A stretch of 64,000 nt of DNA. Origin: Roseiarcus sp037446355 (GTDB taxonomy: Bacteria > Pseudomonadota > Alphaproteobacteria > Rhizobiales > Beijerinckiaceae). The position numbers were made by a program, and so were the translations under genes. How positions within the stretch are numbered: position 1 is the stretch's first letter; each line of letters begins with the position of its first letter. Below are positions 25,457 through 34,287 of the stretch, one piece after another. The DNA is taken from assembly GCA_037446355.1 (NCBI GenBank), contig JBBIIT010000009.1, forward strand, positions 21,415 through 85,414, written 5' to 3'. Under the pieces are notes generated by a model, which was not told where the DNA came from, searched no databases, and worked only from the letters and a program-made list of their open reading frames with translations.

Positions 25457-25924
25457 ATGAGCGAAGCGACCGAAATTGACGAGGCGATGATCGAGCGACT
25501 GGTGCGCGCGTTCTACGACCGCGTGCGCGCGGATACTGAGCTCGGACCCGTATTCGAATCTCGCATCGCCGAATGGGAACCGCATCTGCTACGCATGTTC
25601 TCATTCTGGTCGTCGGTGATGCTCAAGAGCGGACGCTATCACGGCTCGCCGATGCAAAAGCACGCCGAATTGCCCGTCGACGCCGAGCATTTCGATCGCT
25701 GGCTCGAGCTGTTCGAGCGCGCCGCGCGCGAACTGACGCCGGCCGCCGCCGCCGAGCGCTTTGTCGCGGCCGCGCGTCGCATCGCCGAAAGCCTTGAGCT
25801 TGGCCTCGCGTTTCGGCATGGCGTCATGCTGCCCAAAGGCGGGAGATTCCGCCGCGGCGAAAACGCGACAAGTCCCGCCCCTGGACCAGGTTCAAGCGAA
25901 CCCGCGCGTCGCGGCGCTGATTGA
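25457..25924 (+). CDS. Group III truncated haemoglobin
   Basis: A 155-residue globin of the group III (P) type: IERLVRAFYDRVRADTELGPVFESRI, WEPHLLRMFSFWSSVMLKSGRYHGSPMQKHAELP, with the proximal-His region around EHFDRWLELF. The last 30 residues (after MLPKGG) are Gly/Ser/Arg-rich and not globin-like. The probable role is NO or oxygen chemistry under the adjacent NsrR-like regulator. It ends about 25 bases before the cobalamin riboswitch. Confidence 0.85.
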   Translation: MSEATEIDEAMIERLVRAFYDRVRADTELGPVFESRIAEWEPHLLRMFSFWSSVMLKSGRYHGSPMQKHAELPVDAEHFDRWLELFERAARELTPAAAAERFVAAARRIAESLELGLAFRHGVMLPKGGRFRRGENATSPAPGPGSSEPARRGAD

Positions 25925-25949
25925 CAAGCCAGCGCGAAGCTGGGAGACC

Positions 25950-26117
25950 GACCGGGTACGGTCCCTCTGTCGAAGAGGGTGAAAAGGGAACACGGTAGGT
26001 TACCGATCCGTGGCCGCCCCCGCGACTGTAAACGGCGTGCCTGCGCCGAAAGCCACTGGACTCTCGAGTCCGGGAAGGCGGCGCTGGCGATACGCGCGTG
26101 AGCCAGGAGACCTGCCG
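25950..26117 (+). promoter_or_regulatory. Cobalamin riboswitch
   Basis: All core elements are present in order: GGGAACACGGT (25986-25996), the CCGCGACTGTAAACGG segment (about 26019-26034) and the B12 box GAGCCAGGAGACCTGCCG (26100-26117). It controls the rightward DUF1636-cobW-cobN-cobG-cobH-cobI-cobJ transcript and should shut it off when adenosylcobalamin is plentiful. Outer boundaries are approximate. Confidence 0.93.
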
Positions 26118-26170
26118 TGCGCCTGTCCACCCTTGAGATCGCCGGTGGGGCGATCGAGGAGCGCGCCGTA

Positions 26171-26581
26171 ATGTCTTCCCAAGGTCCATCTCGACAGTTC
26201 GATCTCGCGGACGCGCAAGCGCAAGGCGCCGCCGCCACTTTGTTCGTTTGCATCACCTGCAAAGCCGGCGAGGATCGCCCCGGCCAGTCGCTGTTCGAAG
26301 CCTTGAGCGCGCGACTGGCGGACGAGCCCGACAGCGGGGTGACTCTGCGCGCGGTCGAGTGCCTTTCCGTCTGCAAGCGTCCCTGCACCGTCGCGCTCGG
26401 CGCGCGCGGCAAATGGACCTATGTCGTCGGCGATCTCACCGAGGAAGCGCATCTCGACGACATCATTCTGGCCGCGCGCCACTTCGCCCGCTCCGCCGAC
26501 GGCGTTGTGCCTTGGCGCGAGCGGCCGCTGCCGTTCCGCAAGGGTGTGATTTCTCGCACGCCGCCGCTTCCCACGCTTTAG
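26171..26581 (+). CDS. DUF1636 ferredoxin-like protein
   Basis: A 136-residue protein with a thioredoxin-like ferredoxin pattern: FVCITCKAGED near the N terminus and CLSVCKRPCTVAL centrally. DUF1636 genes commonly sit beside cobW/cobN in alphaproteobacteria; an electron-transfer or metal role in corrin synthesis is suspected but unproven. ATG 26171 (after GAGGAG) is preferred to GTG 26117, which lies inside the B12 box of the riboswitch. Confidence 0.83.
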   Translation: MSSQGPSRQFDLADAQAQGAAATLFVCITCKAGEDRPGQSLFEALSARLADEPDSGVTLRAVECLSVCKRPCTVALGARGKWTYVVGDLTEEAHLDDIILAARHFARSADGVVPWRERPLPFRKGVISRTPPLPTL

Positions 26582-26593
26582 ACGAGGCCCCGC

Positions 26594-27622
26594 ATGTTCG
26601 CCAAAGTTCCCGTCACCATCGTCACCGGCTTTCTCGGCTCGGGCAAGACGACGCTCATTCGTCATGTGCTGCAAAACGCCGGCGGACGGCGTCTCGCGCT
26701 CGTCATCAACGAATTCGGCGACGTCGGCGTCGACGGCGATATTCTCAAGAGCTGCGGCTCAGAAGTCTGCCCCGAGGACAACATCGTCGAACTCGCCAAC
26801 GGCTGCATCTGCTGCACGGTGGCCGACGATTTCGCGCCGGCGGTGACGGCGTTGCTGAAGCGCGAGCCGCGCCCGGACCATATCATCATCGAGACTTCGG
26901 GCCTCGCGCTGCCCAAGCCGCTGGTCAAAGCCTTCGATTGGCCCGATCTTCGCGCGCGGCTGACGGTCGATGGCGTCATCGCCGTCGTCGACGCCGCCGC
27001 GGTAGCGGACGGGCGCTTCGCCGACGATCCGGAAAAAGTCGCTGCGCAGCGCCGCGCCGACCCCTCGCTCGATCACGATAATCCGCTCGAGGAAGTTTAC
27101 GAGGATCAACTGCTGTGCGCCGACATGGTCGTTCTCAACAAAGTCGATCTCGTCTCGGCCGAACGGCTCGACGAATTGCGCGCCGAAATCGCCGCCGCAA
27201 TTCCGCGCGCGGTGAAGATCGTTTGCGCGCGCGAGGGGCGGATCGAGGCCGACCTGCTGCTCGGCCTCGCCGCCGCCGCGGAGGATGATCTCGCGCTGCG
27301 TCCCTCGCATCACGACGCGGAAGGCGAGCACGATCATGACGACTTCGATACTTTCGTGGTCGATCTGCCGGCGGTCGCCGATCCCGACGCGCTGATCGCG
27401 CGCCTCGCCGAGACCGCGCGCGCACACGACGTCCTGCGCGTCAAAGGCTACGTCGAGGTCGCGGGCAAGCCGATGCGGATGCTGGTGCAAGGCGTCGGCG
27501 AAAGGTTACGGCGCGAATTCGACCGCCCCTGGGCGCCCGGCGAGGCGCGTCGTGGCCGTCTCGTCGTCATCGGCGAAAAAGGCATCGACCGTACCGCGAT
27601 CGAAGCGTTGTTGGAGGCCTAA
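26594..27622 (+). CDS. cobW: CobW, GTP-dependent metallochaperone for cobalamin synthesis
   Basis: A 342-residue G3E GTPase with P-loop TGFLGSGKTTLIRHVL, the metal-binding motif NGCICCTV, LNKVDLV, and a His/Asp-rich stretch (HHDAEGEHDHDD) before the CobW C-terminal domain. It is thought to deliver cobalt to the CobNST chelatase. It lies between the riboswitch-proximal DUF1636 gene and cobN, as in other cob operons. Confidence 0.95.
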   Translation: MFAKVPVTIVTGFLGSGKTTLIRHVLQNAGGRRLALVINEFGDVGVDGDILKSCGSEVCPEDNIVELANGCICCTVADDFAPAVTALLKREPRPDHIIIETSGLALPKPLVKAFDWPDLRARLTVDGVIAVVDAAAVADGRFADDPEKVAAQRRADPSLDHDNPLEEVYEDQLLCADMVVLNKVDLVSAERLDELRAEIAAAIPRAVKIVCAREGRIEADLLLGLAAAAEDDLALRPSHHDAEGEHDHDDFDTFVVDLPAVADPDALIARLAETARAHDVLRVKGYVEVAGKPMRMLVQGVGERLRREFDRPWAPGEARRGRLVVIGEKGIDRTAIEALLEA

Positions 27623-27631
27623 CGGAGCGTC

Positions 27632-30600
27632 ATGCATATCGCGCGGATCGAAACCCGTTCGTTGGACGAAACCGCCGAGGCTGTTGACCTCGGTCAGTCC
27701 TCGGCCGAGCTGGTGTTTCTTTCCTTCGCCGACAGCGACCTCTCTGCCTTGGCCGGCGCCTACAGGCGAATGCCGGAACCGCGTCCCAGTCTCAGGCTCG
27801 CCAACCTGTCGGCGCTGAGGCACCCCTATTCCGTCGATCTCTATCTGGAGCGCGTCGTCGCCAAGGCGAAATTCGTGCTGGTGCGCCTGCTCGGCGGCAT
27901 GGAATATTGGCGCTACGGCGTCGAGGAGCTTTCGCGCCTCGCGCGCCAAAACAAGATCAAACTCGCGTTTGTGCCCGGCGACCGTTTCGACGACGCGCGG
28001 CTTGTCGAACATTCGACGCTGGAAGGCGAGACCCTGGCTGCGTTGTGGCGCTATTTCGAACATGGCGGGCCGGCGAACATGGTCGACTGCCTTGGGCTGG
28101 CGAACAGCGAAGCGGCTGCGCGAGCGACGCCGGTGCAGGGGTTCGGCCTCTATGACTCGAGCGCCTCGCCGTCGGCGGAACAGTCCGGCGCCGCGCCGCG
28201 CGCGCTCGTCGTGTTCTATCGTTCGATCTATCTGGCCGATGATCTTGCCCCGATCGACGCGCTGGTTTCGGCCTTGCGGCGGCGCGGCTTCGCCACGACA
28301 GCCGCCTATGTGACCAGCCTGAAGGACGAAGCCGCGCGCGCGCCGCTCAAGGCTCTCATCGCGCGGGACGGATTTGATATTATTCTCAACGCGACCGCCT
28401 TCTCCGCGCGCCGCGACGAGGACGCCGACGGCGTGCTCGACGCGGCGGACGCGCCGGTGCTCCAGGTGGTGCTCGCGTCGGCAAGCCCCGATGCGTGGGC
28501 GGCCTCCACGCGCGGGCTCTCGCCCTCGGACCTCGCGATGAACGTCGCTTTGCCGGAAGTCGACGGCCGCATCCTCACGCGCGCGATATCGTTCAAACAG
28601 TCGCAAGAGCGCGACGAAGACCTGCAATTCGCGCGAGTATTTCATACGCCGGCGCAGGACCGAGTCGATTACGTCGCCGATCTCGCCGCCGCCTGGGCGC
28701 GATTGCGGCTACGTGCGCGCGGGGAGCGCCGGCTCGCTTGCGTCCTTTCCGATTACCCCGCCAGGGGCGGGCGCGTCGGCTACGCCGTCGGCCTCGATAC
28801 GCCCGCAAGCGTCGCCGCGATCGCCGAGGACCTCGCGGCCGCAGGCTACGATGTGAAGCCGGTCGACGCGACGAATCTGATCGAACATCTGAGCCAAGGA
28901 GGGGCGGCGCCCGTCGTCGCGCTCGACGATTACAAAAAGGTCTTCGCGCGGATGCCGCGGGCGTTTCGCGCCTCGGTCGCCGCCGCCTGGGGCGAGCCCG
29001 AAGCCGACCCGGCGCTGGTCGACGGGGCCTTCGCCTTTCGCTTCGCGCGCGTGGGCAAGCTCGTCGTGGCGGTGCAACCCGACCGTGGCCGCTTTGACGT
29101 CCGCAAGGGCGAATATCACGATCTGACCCTTGCGCCGCGCCACGCTTATGTCGCGTTCTATATTTGGTTGCGCGAAATCGAACGCATCGACGCCCTAATC
29201 CATCTTGGCGCGCACGGCTCGCTGGAATGGCTGCCCGGCAAAGCGGTCGCGCTTTCGCGCGATTGCGCGGTCGAGGCGACGTTAGGCGCCGTCCCCGTCG
29301 TCTATCCCTTCATCGTCAACAATCCCGGAGAAGCCGCGCAAGCCAAGCGACGGCTCGGCGCGGTGACGATCGGCCATATGACCCCGCCGCTCATCGAGGC
29401 TGGCGCAGAAGGCGCGACGCGCGAACTCGAGTATTTGTTCGATGAATTTTCCGAAGCGCAATCGCTCGATCCGCGCCGCGCGCGCCTCATCGCCGATCTC
29501 ATTCTCGAACGTGCGGAAGCCGCAGGTCTGATGAGCGAATGCGGCGCGGAAGGCGCCGATGTCTCGACCCAGTTGCAGAAGCTCGACGCGTGGCTGTGCG
29601 AACTCAAGGACATGCGGATCGGCGACGGGTTGCATGTGTTCGGCCGCTCGCTCGCGGGCGATCTCGAAGCCTGCGGCGAAGCGGAAATGGCGGGATTGCT
29701 GAAGGCGCTCGATGGCCGCTTCGTGGCGCCAGGCCCCGCCGGCGCGCCCTCGCGCGGGCGTCTCGACGTGCTGCCGACCGGGCGAAATCTCTATGCCGTC
29801 GATCCGCGCGCGACGCCGACGCGCAACGCCTACGAAATAGGTCGCCGCGCCGCCGAGGAGGTCGTCGCGCGCTATGTGCAGGATCGCGGCGAGTGGCCGC
29901 GTCGGATCGCGCTCGATCTTTGGGGCAGCGCCTCGATGCGCACCGGCGGCGAGGAGATCGCGCAGGCGTTCGCCTTCATCGGCGTTCGGCCGAAATGGGA
30001 CCATGCCGCCAATCGCGTCAACGCTTTCGAGGTGCTGCCGATCGCGCTTCTTGGGCGCCCGCGCATCGACGTGACAATCCGCATTTCCGGACTTTTCCGC
30101 GACGTTTTCCCGGCGCAGATCGCGCTGCTCGACGCGGCGTTCCGCGCCGTCGCCGAACAACCGGAAACACCGGAGGAGAACCCGCTTATTGGCGTGGCGG
30201 GCGCGCGCATCTTCGGCGCGGCGCCGGGGAGCTATGGCCTTGGCCTCGGCGGTATGCTCGCGAGCGGCGATTGGTCGGAGCGCGAAGAGCTTGCGCGCGC
30301 CTATCTCGCCGCGACGGATCATGCCTTCGACGGCGTCGGCGAAGGCCGCGTCGCGCCGGAAGAGTTCGCGACGCGATTGGAGGCGACCGACGCCTTCGTC
30401 CATTCGCAAGACATGGCTGAACAGGATTTGCTCGGCGCCGACGCCTTCGCTGAGCACGAGGGGGGGGTCGCCGCCGCCGCGGCTTCGCGCGGCGCGCGCC
30501 CCGAAATTTATCATCTGGACGCGTCGCGGCCCGATCGTCCAACCGTGCGCCCATTGCGCCAGGAGATCGCGCGTGTGCTCCGTGCGCGCGCCATCAATCC

Positions 30601-30901
30601 GCGCTGGCTCGCGGGCCAGATGCGCCACGGTCATCGCGGCGCGAGCGAGATCGCCGAGACGCTCGACAATCTCTTCGCCTACGCTGCGCTGACCGACGCG
30701 GTGGACACTCGCCAGTTCGATCTCTATTTCGACGCGACGCTTGGCGATGACGCCATGCGCGAATTTCTCATCAGCGCCAATCCGCTCGCCGCGCGCGCGA
30801 TGGCGAGGAAATTTGTCGAGGCGCATCGACGCGGATTCTGGGTGACGCGGCGAAATTCGAGCGCCGAAATTCTTGCTCATCTCATTGGAGAGGCCGCATG
30901 A
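27632..30901 (+). CDS. cobN: Cobaltochelatase subunit CobN
   Basis: A 1089-residue CobN/magnesium-chelatase H-type subunit that binds hydrogenobyrinic acid a,c-diamide for ATP-dependent cobalt insertion. Recognisable blocks include LRLLGGMEYWRYGVEEL, LIHLGAHGSLEWLPGKAVALS, VVYPFIVNNPGEAAQAKRRL, GHMTPPL and the C-terminal RNSSAEILAHLI. It is shorter than the roughly 1270-residue Pseudomonas denitrificans enzyme but within the range of the family. CobS and CobT subunits are not in the window. The stop overlaps the cobG start. Confidence 0.95.
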   Translation: MHIARIETRSLDETAEAVDLGQSSAELVFLSFADSDLSALAGAYRRMPEPRPSLRLANLSALRHPYSVDLYLERVVAKAKFVLVRLLGGMEYWRYGVEELSRLARQNKIKLAFVPGDRFDDARLVEHSTLEGETLAALWRYFEHGGPANMVDCLGLANSEAAARATPVQGFGLYDSSASPSAEQSGAAPRALVVFYRSIYLADDLAPIDALVSALRRRGFATTAAYVTSLKDEAARAPLKALIARDGFDIILNATAFSARRDEDADGVLDAADAPVLQVVLASASPDAWAASTRGLSPSDLAMNVALPEVDGRILTRAISFKQSQERDEDLQFARVFHTPAQDRVDYVADLAAAWARLRLRARGERRLACVLSDYPARGGRVGYAVGLDTPASVAAIAEDLAAAGYDVKPVDATNLIEHLSQGGAAPVVALDDYKKVFARMPRAFRASVAAAWGEPEADPALVDGAFAFRFARVGKLVVAVQPDRGRFDVRKGEYHDLTLAPRHAYVAFYIWLREIERIDALIHLGAHGSLEWLPGKAVALSRDCAVEATLGAVPVVYPFIVNNPGEAAQAKRRLGAVTIGHMTPPLIEAGAEGATRELEYLFDEFSEAQSLDPRRARLIADLILERAEAAGLMSECGAEGADVSTQLQKLDAWLCELKDMRIGDGLHVFGRSLAGDLEACGEAEMAGLLKALDGRFVAPGPAGAPSRGRLDVLPTGRNLYAVDPRATPTRNAYEIGRRAAEEVVARYVQDRGEWPRRIALDLWGSASMRTGGEEIAQAFAFIGVRPKWDHAANRVNAFEVLPIALLGRPRIDVTIRISGLFRDVFPAQIALLDAAFRAVAEQPETPEENPLIGVAGARIFGAAPGSYGLGLGGMLASGDWSEREELARAYLAATDHAFDGVGEGRVAPEEFATRLEATDAFVHSQDMAEQDLLGADAFAEHEGGVAAAAASRGARPEIYHLDASRPDRPTVRPLRQEIARVLRARAINPRWLAGQMRHGHRGASEIAETLDNLFAYAALTDAVDTRQFDLYFDATLGDDAMREFLISANPLAARAMARKFVEAHRRGFWVTRRNSSAEILAHLIGEAA

Positions 30902-32178
30902 ATGCGCCGTCGCCTTATGTGAAGGGCTGGTGCCCCGGCGCGCTGCGGCCGATGCCCACCGGCGATGGATTGCTCGCGCGCGTGCGCCCGTCGGCCGGGC
31001 GCCTCAGTCTCGATCAGTTGGACGCGATCGTTGAAATCGCGCGCGCCTGCGGCAATGGCGCGATCGAACTCACCTCGCGCGCCAACGTACAATTGCGCGG
31101 CGTCGTTGAGACGTCGCTCGCCGATCTGCACCTTCGCCTCGCGCGCGCGCGGCTGCTCGACGCCGACCCCGCGATCGAGCGGGCGCGCAACATCGTCGCC
31201 AGCCCGCTCGGCGACATCGACCCGGATTGCGCGCTTGACGCTGCGCCGCTGGTCGCCGCGCTGGAGGCCGAACTCGCGCGCGACGCGGCGACCGCGCGCC
31301 TGCCGGCGAAATTCAGCTTCGTCGTCGACGTGGGCGGGCGTCTGCCGCTCGGCGAAGTCGACGCCGATGCGCGCTTTCTCGCGGCGCGTTCGGCGAACGG
31401 GCCGACGATCCACGTCGTGCTTGGCGGCAGGTCGAGCGCGGCTTTCTCGCCGGTTGAACTACCCCATGTCGCTTCGCGGCTGACGCGCGCCTTCCTCGAT
31501 CTTGCGGGCTCGGGCGCTGAGTCGCCCCGTCGTATGCGCGCGCTCGTGCGCCGCTTCGGCGCCGAAGCGATATTCGCGGCCGCCGGCTTGCGGCCCGACG
31601 GCGCGGCCTCCCGAGCCGGCGCATCGCCGCGCGACGCCATCGGCGCGCTCGCGTTTGGCGATAGTTGCGTGCTTGGCGCAGCGCCGCCGTTTGGGCGCGC
31701 CGATGCGAGCTCTTTTGCGGCTCTCTCGCGCGCGGCGCGCGCCCAAGCGGCCAGCGGCTGTCGCGTCACGCCGTGGCGCGCGTTGCTGATTACCGGTCTC
31801 GACGCCAATCGCGCGCGGCGTCTCGCAAAGGAGGCAGAGGCGCTCGGCTTCATTTCCTCCGCGGACGATCCGCGTCTGGCGGCGGTCGCCTGTCCCGGCG
31901 CGCCGGCTTGCGCGCACGCCGCGCACGAAACTCCGCGCGACGCCGACGCATTCGCTCGCGCGCTCGGCGCCGTGCGCGGCGGGACGTTGCTGCATGTCAG
32001 CGGTTGCGCCAAGGGCTGCGCCCATACGGCGCCGGCGCGCTGGACCCTGGTCGCGAATTCGGAAGGTTATGATCTCGTCGAGAATGGCCGGCCGGGCGAG
32101 ACCCCCTCGCAAAACAAGCTTTCGTCCGCGCAGGTCGCGGCGTATCTGACCACATTTAACCAAGGCGCCGTCGCGTGA
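30898..32178 (+). CDS. cobG: Precorrin-3B synthase (oxygen-dependent)
   Basis: A 426-residue nitrite/sulfite-reductase-like protein. The N terminus has the ferredoxin-like half (KGWCPGALRPMPTGDGLLARVR, ELTSRANVQLRG). The C terminus has iron-sulfur ligands ACPGAPAC and SGCAKGC (C-x5-C and C-x3-C). CobG marks the aerobic route, hydroxylating precorrin-3A with O2. Its ATG overlaps the cobN stop and its stop overlaps cobH. Confidence 0.93.
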   Translation: MNAPSPYVKGWCPGALRPMPTGDGLLARVRPSAGRLSLDQLDAIVEIARACGNGAIELTSRANVQLRGVVETSLADLHLRLARARLLDADPAIERARNIVASPLGDIDPDCALDAAPLVAALEAELARDAATARLPAKFSFVVDVGGRLPLGEVDADARFLAARSANGPTIHVVLGGRSSAAFSPVELPHVASRLTRAFLDLAGSGAESPRRMRALVRRFGAEAIFAAAGLRPDGAASRAGASPRDAIGALAFGDSCVLGAAPPFGRADASSFAALSRAARAQAASGCRVTPWRALLITGLDANRARRLAKEAEALGFISSADDPRLAAVACPGAPACAHAAHETPRDADAFARALGAVRGGTLLHVSGCAKGCAHTAPARWTLVANSEGYDLVENGRPGETPSQNKLSSAQVAAYLTTFNQGAVA

Positions 32179-32801
32179 CGAGTTTGGATTACATTCGGGA
32201 CGGCGCGGAGATCTACCGCCGGTCCTTCGCCACTATCAGGCGCGAAGCGGTCTTGTCCGGCTTGTCGTCGATCGAGGAGCGCGTCGCCGTGCGCGTCATT
32301 CACGCCTGCGGCTTGGTCGAGACCGCCGAGCACATCGTCTTTGCGCGGGGCGCCGCCGAAGCGGCGGAGGCGGCGTTAAGGCGCGGCGCGGCGATTCTGT
32401 GCGACGCGCGAATGGTCGCCGAGGGCGTCACGCGAGCGCGGCTCCCGGCGAACAATTCCGTCGTTTGTACGCTCGGCGAATCCTCGGTCGCGGGCCTCGC
32501 CGCGCGTCTCGGCAATACGCGCTCCGCGGCGGCGCTGGAGCTTTGGGGCGAGCGCCTCGCGGGCGCGGTCGTCGCCATCGGCAATGCGCCGACGGCGCTG
32601 TTTCGCCTGCTGGAGATGATCGCGGACGGGGCGCCGCGCCCTGCCTGCATCGTCGGGATGCCCGTCGGTTTCGTCGGCGCGGCGGAATCGAAAGAGGCCC
32701 TGCTCGCCAGCGGCCTGCCCGCGATCGTCGTGAAGGGACGGCGCGGCGGCAGCGCGATGGCGGCCGCGGCGGTGAATGCGCTGGCGAGCGAACGCGAATG
32801 A
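32175..32801 (+). CDS. cobH: Precorrin-8X methylmutase
   Basis: A 208-residue CobH/CbiC. It begins DYIRDGAEIYRRSFATIRREA and contains VAVRVIHACGLVE with the catalytic His, CDARMVAEGV, GNAPTALFRLLEMI and GMPVGFVGAAESKEAL. It moves the C11 methyl to C12 to give hydrogenobyrinic acid. A GTG start overlaps the cobG stop and its stop overlaps cobI, giving coupled translation. Confidence 0.96.
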   Translation: MTSLDYIRDGAEIYRRSFATIRREAVLSGLSSIEERVAVRVIHACGLVETAEHIVFARGAAEAAEAALRRGAAILCDARMVAEGVTRARLPANNSVVCTLGESSVAGLAARLGNTRSAAALELWGERLAGAVVAIGNAPTALFRLLEMIADGAPRPACIVGMPVGFVGAAESKEALLASGLPAIVVKGRRGGSAMAAAAVNALASERE

Positions 32802-33526
32802 GCGAGGGGCGTCTTATCGGCATCGGGCTCGGCCCCGGCGATCCCGAACTTCTCACCGTCAAGGCGGTGCACGAATTGCAGGCCGCTCCGGTCGTCGCGT
32901 ATTTCGCCAAGGCGGGGCGGCGCGGCAACGCGCGCGGGATCGTCGAGAGTTGGTTGAAGCCGGGACAAACCGAGCTGCCGTTGCATTATCCCGTGACGAC
33001 GGAGTTGGCGTTTGACGGCGCGGATTACAAGCGGGCGCTTTCCGCCTTCTACGAAGAGGCGAGCGAGCGCCTCGCCGCCGAACTTCGCCGCGGGCGCGAC
33101 GTGGCGCTGCTGAGCGAAGGCGATCCGTTGTTTTACGGCTCGTTCATGCATCTCTATGTCAGGCTGAAGGCGCGCTTCGCGACCTCGATCGTGCCGGGGG
33201 TGACCGGCATGAGCGGCGCGTGGGGCGCGGCGGGCGTGCCGATGACCTGGGGCGACGACGTGCTCGTGGTCGCGCCCGGAACCTTGCCTTTGTCCGCGCT
33301 GATCGAACGACTGAGAGGCGCCGACGGCGCGGCGATCATGAAAATCGGCCGCAACCTCGCCAAGGTGCGCGAGGCGCTCACCGCCTGCGACATGATTGCA
33401 CGCGCGATCTATGTCGAGCGCGCGACGATGGCCAACGAAGTCGTGATGCCTTTCGCCGAGAAGCGCGACGACACGGCGCCTTATTTCGCGATGGTGCTGG
33501 TCCCGGGCGAAGGGCGACGCCCTTGA
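32798..33526 (+). CDS. cobI: Precorrin-2 C20-methyltransferase
   Basis: A 242-residue tetrapyrrole methylase starting IGIGLGPGDPELLTVKAV, with VALLSEGDPLFYGSFMHLYVRL and VPGVTGMSGAWGAAGVPM. It uses SAM to make precorrin-3A, the CobG substrate. ATG 32798 overlaps the cobH stop (ATGA). Confidence 0.95.
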   Translation: MSEGRLIGIGLGPGDPELLTVKAVHELQAAPVVAYFAKAGRRGNARGIVESWLKPGQTELPLHYPVTTELAFDGADYKRALSAFYEEASERLAAELRRGRDVALLSEGDPLFYGSFMHLYVRLKARFATSIVPGVTGMSGAWGAAGVPMTWGDDVLVVAPGTLPLSALIERLRGADGAAIMKIGRNLAKVREALTACDMIARAIYVERATMANEVVMPFAEKRDDTAPYFAMVLVPGEGRRP

Positions 33527-34287
33527 CGGCGGGACGCCTGCGCATCGTCGGGCTCGGCCCCGGCCCGGCATCATGGTTGACTCCGGAAGCCTCGGCGGCG
33601 CTCGCGGAGGCGACGGATCTTTTGGGCTACGCACCCTATCTCGACCGGCTAAGTCTCGCGCCCTCGCAGCGACGCCACGCCAGCGACAATCGCGAGGAGC
33701 TTGCGCGCGCACGCCATGCGCTGTCGCTCGCTGCGGCAGGCCATGCAGTCGCCGTTGTCTCGGGCGGCGATCCCGGCATATTCGCGATGGCGGCGGCGGT
33801 GTTCGAAGCGGTCGAACGTGGCGAGCCGCAATGGCGGGCGCTGGACATTGAAGTGCTGCCGGGCGTCAGCGCGATGCAGGCGGCGGCCGCGCGGCTCGGC
33901 GCGCCGCTCGGCCACGACTTCTGCGCGATCTCGCTTTCCGACAATCTGAAGCCGTGGGACATCGTCGCGCGGCGGTTACGGGCGGCGGCGGGCGGGGATT
34001 TCGTCATTGCGCTCTACAATCCGGCCTCGACGGCGCGCCCGAGACGTATTCACGACGCCTTCGATCTGCTGCGTGGCTGTAAATCCGCCGACACGCCGGT
34101 CGCCTTCGCGCGCGCTGTCGGGCGCGCCGACGAACGCTTGACGCGCTCGACGCTCGGCGAGGTCGACCCGGCTCTGGTTGACATGGCGACGCTGGTGATG
34201 ATCGGCTCCAGCGAGACGCGCTATGTCGCTCGCGAGAGCGCCGAGCCCTGGATGCTGACGCCGCGCAGCTATGGAGGGGGGCGGTGA
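33523..34287 (+). CDS. cobJ: Precorrin-3B C17-methyltransferase, TTG start
   Basis: A 254-residue tetrapyrrole methylase (LRIVGLGPGPASWLTPEA, YAPYLDRL, VVSGGDPGIFAMAAAVFEA, LPGVSAMQAAAARLGAPLGHDFCAISLSD). No ATG gives the right length; the TTG at 33523 overlaps the cobI stop as TTGA and gives the family length. CobJ methylates C17 and contracts the ring. Its 3' end overlaps cobK on the other strand by 19 bases. Confidence 0.94.
   Translation: MTAGRLRIVGLGPGPASWLTPEASAALAEATDLLGYAPYLDRLSLAPSQRRHASDNREELARARHALSLAAAGHAVAVVSGGDPGIFAMAAAVFEAVERGEPQWRALDIEVLPGVSAMQAAAARLGAPLGHDFCAISLSDNLKPWDIVARRLRAAAGGDFVIALYNPASTARPRRIHDAFDLLRGCKSADTPVAFARAVGRADERLTRSTLGEVDPALVDMATLVMIGSSETRYVARESAEPWMLTPRSYGGGR

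Noticed and set aside
29282..30880. 532-codon open frame antisense to cobN
   Set aside because: No recognisable motif; the CobN frame is strongly conserved over the same bases.
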